Shown here in pieces: positions 58,487-64,000 of a DNA stretch of 64,000 nt. The stretch is from Symsagittifera roscoffensis (Eukaryota > Xenacoelomorpha > Acoela > Convolutidae), in NCBI RefSeq assembly GCF_963678635.1, contig NC_087071.1:2036537-2100536 (forward strand). Reading direction: 5' to 3'. The notes below the pieces were generated by a model, which was not told where the DNA came from, searched no databases, and saw only the letters and a list, made by a program, of their open reading frames with translations. Within the stretch, counting starts at the first letter, position 1; the number at the start of each line of letters is the position of its first letter. The translations under genes and the position numbers were made by a program.

Positions 58487-59040
58487 CCCCATAGAAATCA
58501 GCTGAAACAGCCTAAAAAGTAGAAGCCACTTTAATAAATGGTCTTCGCGAACAAAGACGATTCGATGAAATCGCTATATTTCAATTCTACTTTATTGGGG
58601 AATTCGAACTAATTTACGTTAGAACAAAATTCGAGTCATTTTTATTTGTGAAAACTATTAATGAAACTAATTTTAGTTCAGTTCTTAATTAATTCAAACG
58701 TCTTTATGTCTACGGCAAATTTGGTCCGGAGAAAACAAATAAGCATTGAAAGGCAAAGGTCCGAGGTTCGTATTTGACAGCTTTTTTCAAACAGGATATA
58801 TTCCATTCAAAAAAAATTGTCGGCATCTTATTTGTCTGCTTATGTTTTGTCGACTTAGTTGCCATATTGTAGATTTGTTACTTTGAAGAATTGTAGTAGT
58901 GTTACCGGATCGCGCAAAACATTAAAAGCTCAGAAAAGCGTTAGGAGTTAGTGGCTCTCGGAGTTAGTGGCTCTCCTTTCCTTTCTTGTCTGCTAGCTTG
59001 CAATGCTATTTTGCGGTATCGCAATTGACGCGAAGCTCCG
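58487..59040. repeat. Duplicated segment, copy 1 (partner 60845-61540)
   Basis: Colinear phrases: aaatcagc, agaagccactttaataaatggt, gcatcttatttgtctgcttatgttttgtcg, actggatcgc-like, and later ctttcctttc..gtctgctagcttgcaatgct. About 550-650 bp, moderately diverged. It also contains a B-box-like GAGGTTCGTATTTGAC near 58763. Confidence 0.6.
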
Positions 59041-60150
59041 CCTCTGTGTTTTTCTTCCGACCATTTATAAAATCGAGGGAAACTTTGTATTCGGGTGTGT
59101 TTTAGACTTTTTTGTTTCCCATGCATCATCGGTTTTCATAAATAATCATCGGAGAGAGTTGTGTGATATATCGTATTAAAATTCTTTCACTCGCGATTTG
59201 AACGACAATAAAAAGCTTCGTAAAAATGTAAGAAAATAAGCCTATCCTGACCACTGAATATGGGGAGAAACTTGGCAATGGGGTGCATTTTTGTCTTATA
59301 TTTTCTACGAGAGTTCAAATATCGCAAACAATCATTGAGATAGGTCGAGTGATACAGCATAACAAACCTTTTAGTTGTGATTCAAACAATCTTAGAAAAC
59401 TTTCAAAAAGTTATTTCAATGTCGAGAAAAATACTGTTTATTCCAATGTCAAAGAACTTCGCGTGAGTAATGAGATCTAGCAATGTTTTTATATGAAATT
59501 CGTCGCTTAACTAGGAAATATAAAACTTTATTTACTAAACGGAAAATTAGTGCTCCATTTAGCAATTCTCGGCAATAAACGATTTTTCGTAAAAAAAGAT
59601 TACTCAAAACGTTAGAAAAAAACTTCGGATAAAACTGTTGTCAATTGTTGTCAACTATACCTTCTATACCTTTGACACGCGTTTATATAGTTCTCTGCAC
59701 ACCACAATCACACAACGACACTAATTTGCAAGAAAAAATACAGCCCGAGAACAAACTTTTCATCATTTGAGTTAGTTGTTCCTCCGATTTGTCCGTTGAC
59801 TTGTAGTAGTAAATGTTATTAATGTTTCAATCGAAAGATTTTCAAAGCTCTGGTTCGTCCCTGCATTCACTTCTAACTCAGGTGTTCAAAATTGTTTTGG
59901 TGGATAAACGTCTGCTCAAGTACTTTTAGTTGGGTTACCGCTTTGAAAATTTTGGTTTTATGCTGATTTTGCATTTTGTTGTCAGGGCTTTTTTACACAA
60001 CTAGTTTTTTTACACTTAAGAGAGCAAGTGTCTTGTAACTGAATTGGACTGTATTCCCCGTAAACAACTTTGTTACATGTAGGACAGCAAGTAACATGTA
60101 AGACACAAAGAAATTGTGAAGTTTCTACCTTAATCAACCTTAACATCTTC
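59041..60150. other. AT-rich intergenic sequence, no gene seen
   Basis: A short + frame (59283-59480) has no support. Phrases around 60000-60110 (acaactagttttttt, gtaacatg) are repeated locally. Confidence 0.4.
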
Positions 60151-60152
60151 GC

Positions 60153-60230
60153 TCCGTCTCAATTGGCCTAAAGGTAACGTGGTAGCTGTTGTACTCTAAG
60201 GTCTGAGGTTCAAGAACCGGTCGGGTTTTT
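60153..60230 (+). other. tRNA-like / SINE-like sequence ending in a T run
   Basis: A-box-like TTGGCCTAAAGG and B-box-like GGTTCAAGAACC lie at suitable spacing and are followed by gggtttttttt, a possible Pol III stop. Stem pairing is imperfect, so a SINE head is more likely than a tRNA. Confidence 0.35.
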
Positions 60231-60593
60231 TTTCAACATATATGAATATGAAATTATGAAATAATTTTTCCGGGAAAAATTGATTTGGCGGTCTATTGTT
60301 TGTCTGCTTTGCTCTTACTGTTTTATTTTACTCTCTTAATTTGTAAAATAGTCCTGACCTTGTATAATTTCTTTGGTTTTGCTTTTTGTTTCCTTTTTCG
60401 CTTAAAAGCTTTATTCGGCCTAAATGGTTTCAACTTATGTTTTATCAGCTTATTCACTCTAGTTTGTGTCGCTTCAACGGCGAAAATATGAACGAAAATT
60501 TCAGGTGGTTTTTGTTGCTAAATTTGAAATTGAGAAAACTATTTGGTTGAAATTTTTAAGACAATAGTTTCTTTTGACATGGTAATGTTTTCG

Positions 60594-60657
60594 GCTCAAT
60601 GGGTGTCTACCCATTTTTTGGGCGTCTACCCGCTCAATGGGCGTCTAACTGCTCAGT
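60594..60657. repeat. Short repeat of (ctcaa)tgggcgtctaccc
   Basis: Three imperfect copies of tgggygtctacc in 64 bp, alternating with a ctcaatggg phrase. Confidence 0.6.
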
Positions 60658-60844
60658 AAGGTAATGCATTTGATTTCATTAAGTTTTTTTGTTCGCGAAG
60701 ACCATTTAATATTCTGGTTTCTATTTTTTTTGCAAAAAAGTAAAAATGTGTTACTGTTAATAGGTAGAAGTCTTGATCGGCAATTTATTGAAAAAGTGGA
60801 AAAAAATCAGCATAAACATTTCCATAAACATTGATGCACTCCCC

Positions 60845-61540
60845 CAGAGCTAAAAATCAGCCGAAAACAACCTAAAAAAGAAGCCAGTATAGTAAATGGT
60901 TTTCGCGATCAAAAAACTTGATGAAGCCGCTAGATTTCCATTCTACTTCATTGGGGAAGTCAAACTATGTACATTAGAAAAAATTCAAGTTTTTCTTATT
61001 TGTGAAAACCATTAGTGAAAATCATGTAAGTTCAGTTCTTAAATAATTTATATTTCTTCGTGTTTCCGGCATATTTCGTTCGGAGGTAACAAATACGCCC
61101 GAGACGAAAAAAAGTCCTGAGTTCGTGTTTGACAGGAGCTTCTTTTCAAATGAAAAAAAAAATCCATCAAAAAAAAAAGAATTGGCGGCATCTTAGGTGT
61201 TTGCTTATGTTTTGTCGGCTTAGTTGTCATGTTGTAGAATTGTTACTGGATCGCACAAAGCGTTAAGAAGCTCAGAATTGAAATTATAGCTCATTATTTT
61301 CCTGACAACTACTTTTTTTTCTCGAATGTTTTTCAGTTTTCATCCTTAGGCGTCGAAAGTGTTTCTGGACGTGTTTTCCGCAAATAAAACATCCTTCCAG
61401 AGGAATTTAGAAGATTTTATACTTTTTAAAAATTTTCCGTTTTTTTTATTTAATTGCTTCCTTTCCTTTCTGTCTGCTAGCTTGTAATGCTCTAATTGTG
61501 GAATCGCATGCGAATTTAATGCGAAGCTCTGTTTCACTTC
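60845..61540. repeat. Duplicated segment, copy 2 (partner 58487-59040)
   Basis: See copy 1; the order of shared phrases is the same. A reversed fragment (cgcgaagaccattta) sits just upstream at about 60695. Confidence 0.6.
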
Positions 61541-61688
61541 CTTGTCAAAAAATATGTTTTTCTCAGAAAAGTCAAACCCAATAAAAAATTGTTCGAGAAA
61601 TGGTTCAAAAAGCTTTTTTTCTTCTTCTCTCATTTTTTGACAATTTTTTTGTTCAGTTACTTCAGTTTTTTTTGTTCACGAGCTTGCA

Positions 61689-62009
61689 ATGTCACGCTTA
61701 CACCGTATCGCGAATGATTTAAATGTTCCAAATGTGTTGGAATGTTCCAAATTATTAATAAAATTCATGTTAAAAATTTTGCTAAATGATTTTTTGAATA
61801 ATTTTAGAGTTGTTAGCATGAAAACCTGTTTCTACACTCGTGCAAATCTACGTTCAATAAGTTTATGTCAGAAAAAGGATCATCAACACAATGTTTGGAT
61901 ATATTTCCCAAAAAACAACAAAAAAATAAAAATTGTTATGACCATCAGTTCCAAAGCAATTTTGGACAATAATGCTCCAGAAGACAATATAAGGCTTGCC
62001 AAAAGATAA
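61689..62009 (+). other. Unassigned 106-codon open frame
   Basis: ATG at 61689, stop at 62007-62009. Composition is mixed and not purely low complexity (MSRLHRIANDLNVPNVLE ... KKDHQHNVWIYF). I recognise no family. No splice context or homologous copy is visible in the window. It may be chance or a small transposon fragment. Confidence 0.15.
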
Positions 62010-62609
62010 CAAACAAATTGATGAACCATGTGTAACAATGATTGCCTGATATTGCTTTAAAAATGGAACTCATCAAAAAGTTTTTTTAAAATCAACTTTT
62101 GCAAAAACCTCGATTTAGACTGATAGATAGTTCTTACGTTTTCATGTTATAACTTTTTTTGATGTTTTAATGGCTTCTAATGTTTTCATTGAATTGTCGA
62201 TCATCGGCATTTTCTAATTTTTCCCCCGAAATCTTCAATCGTGAAATTTAAAAATCTTTGCTAAATTTTTATGCAAAAACAGATGATTGCTAGATCGTTT
62301 TTTTTTATTTTTAGACGCTTAAAATCATAAAATTACTTATTCTGTTTGCCTAAAATTGGTTTGAGAGTGGTAAATTTGAAACATTTTGCTCCGATGGTTA
62401 TTATTTATGCGCGCAATTTCAAAGATTGCTTATAATTGCATTGTGCAATTTCATTTTAAAATTCCAATCGACATTTTTTAAAGATATCGAAAGTTGGAGG
62501 ACTTGGGCGAATTGGCAGTCATACAATTCTTTAGGTTGAAAACTAGTCGATAAGTGTGTTTTCCATAAACGAAAACGGTCTAAAAAGCCTTTTTGGCAAC
62601 CCGGGAAAA

Positions 62610-62780
62610 AAGGGATGGAACATCAAGGTAATTTGCATCCTTGTTTCATGGATGAATCAGAAAATTCTCATTCATGTTTCCGATATGATTCATCTATTGA
62701 GCACCAGTGTAATTTGGATGAGACATCAGTAAAACTTGCATCCTTGATTCACAGATGAAACATGCTTGAACTGAACATCG
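62610..62780. repeat. Degenerate direct repeat of gatg-aacat-ca-gtaa-ttgcatccttg
   Basis: Two copies about 100 bp apart (62625 and 62720), each followed by a gattcay..gatga phrase. No gene. Confidence 0.4.
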
Positions 62781-62789
62781 TTTAAGCGG

Positions 62790-64000
62790 CACTGCAACAT
62801 GAATGATATATGGATGCAAAAAAATGAAAGATCTATGATACATTTCTGAGCTGAGTTGCTCAAAATTTCAACCCGTACAAGATTACGAACATCATCACTA
62901 CCAGAAATTGAACATAAAACAAAAAAAAGAATTCTATCAAGGAAACCCACCTTTAAAATTATCGCTTCAGCCCAGGAAAAATCAATTTTATGATCATTGA
63001 TTTCACAATTCATATCATTTTGTCATTCAGTTCTTTGATCTGTTAAACTTGAATAACTGAACGGACTTAAAATACTTCAGAAGAATAGAGAAAGCAAACT
63101 AACCTTCAATGCCAAATTAATGTTTTGATTTTTTAGTTGCAGAAACAAACCTGTGACAACCTTTATTAGTGGAAATTGAGGCTCTTTTCCAGTTTCCCAC
63201 CCCACTAGTAAAATCAGAAAACTTAGTTCTTCAAAAACTGTTCACTCTGCATTTGCATAAAAGACATGTAGTATTAAATTGTTCACTTTTTCACAAAGAC
63301 ACGTTTTATTGCAGTTTTTAACATGAAAATCATTTTGAATAGACTTTTATATATCGAACTTCGGAAAAATAATAAAGGGGGACTTGAAAGCAGCCAAAAT
63401 TGATTAGTGGTAGACTTAGTGTTGACTTGAGAAAATAACTGCAATAATTGGGAGTAACCGTAGAAGTGATCTATCGTAGAAGCTCCCCCTAACTCACGTA
63501 CTAATTTCAGGAAAACTGATTGCGTATGAAAAATCGATCATAAATATTAAGGTAGGATGGGCCTTGAGAATCGATTATATGATTTTTTTGCAAATATAAA
63601 CCCTTATAATCAATTACTTACCATGAATACCCCTGTTTGGTTACTTTTTACTATTGCGACAGCCCCAATGTTTGCTAAAATTCAAAAAAACATATATGCA
63701 AGAGGTTTTATTGAAAAAACTTTTTTTGAGTAACTCTCTGTAGCCTAAATGGATTTTTTCTTGAAAACAGAACTTTGCTCAAGCTTGGAAATAAAAAGAA
63801 AGATTACATTAAATCAAATTTGAAAAGAGGTTGATGAATTTTAATTCCTTTCTGAAGTCCATTTAATTCAATACTTTTCATTTTTTTAATGATTTTGAAA
63901 AATCACTGAAACAATTGAATGAGTTTTGACCGGAAATCTTTGTAAATCGATTTACATATCTAAATGGACTACTGTAAATCAATTTTTGGAGTATATTATC
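62790..64000. other. AT-rich stretch to window end, repeat fragments only
   Basis: 63090-63200 resembles 12775-12860 and 15240-15330 (dispersed repeat). 63440-63510 (aaccgtagaag, ctccccctaactcacgtacta) resembles 13240-13275. A minus-strand frame at 62726-63013 has no recognisable domain. Confidence 0.4.

Overview
This window looks like nuclear DNA from an invertebrate animal. It is strongly AT-rich, has long intergenic and intronic stretches, shows spliceosomal GT-AG introns, and is crowded with decayed transposable elements. I see no bacterial operons, rRNA genes or CRISPR. An arthropod, perhaps a crustacean, is possible. The hint is that the main gene family has an N-terminal cysteine cap plus irregular leucine-rich strands, which recalls crustacean proteins annotated as non-catalytic luciferin-monooxygenase subunits. 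That assignment is an inference.

The host genes form one local family, here called A, C and D, whose products look like secreted or membrane-tethered LRR-like glycoproteins. Gene A (+, 1330-6351) is intact as a three-exon model of 469 codons: a signal-peptide exon, a 49-nt exon, and a large exon with the cysteine cap, LRR-like strands and a C-terminal seven-cysteine module. Copy C (+, about 44895-56142) has the same three exons with the same phases, but its start exon is out of frame and an A run in its last exon carries a frameshift. Copy D (-, 39424 down to 38427) is an inverted, more diverged and more GC-rich member with one frameshift near its N-terminus. It may have a separate C-terminal transmembrane exon at 38143-38360. 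An orphan, broken first exon lies at 41226-41310. A and C share upstream blocks and an intronic MITE, so whole genes with their flanks were duplicated.

The repeats occupy most of 7.7-35 kb. They comprise palindromic AT-rich clusters (7.7-9.4 kb), a 788-bp tandem duplication (10.8-12.4 kb), several MITEs including a hAT-type MITE nested inside another MITE (15.4-16.0 kb), and two copies of a 1.1-kb element with terminal CCCGGGTTGAC-type repeats (16.5-18.8 kb). A G-rich island lies at 20.7-21.0 kb, an unidentified coding relic at 21.2-21.7 kb, and three tandem units of about 3 kb at 21.9-30.2 kb. Next to these is a decayed minus-strand Ty3/gypsy pol gene (30.6-34.5 kb), in which pieces of reverse transcriptase, RNase H and integrase can be recognised.

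The right end (56-64 kb) holds further repeats, including a roughly 600-bp duplicated segment and degenerate tRNA-like sequences. I find no convincing protein-coding gene there.
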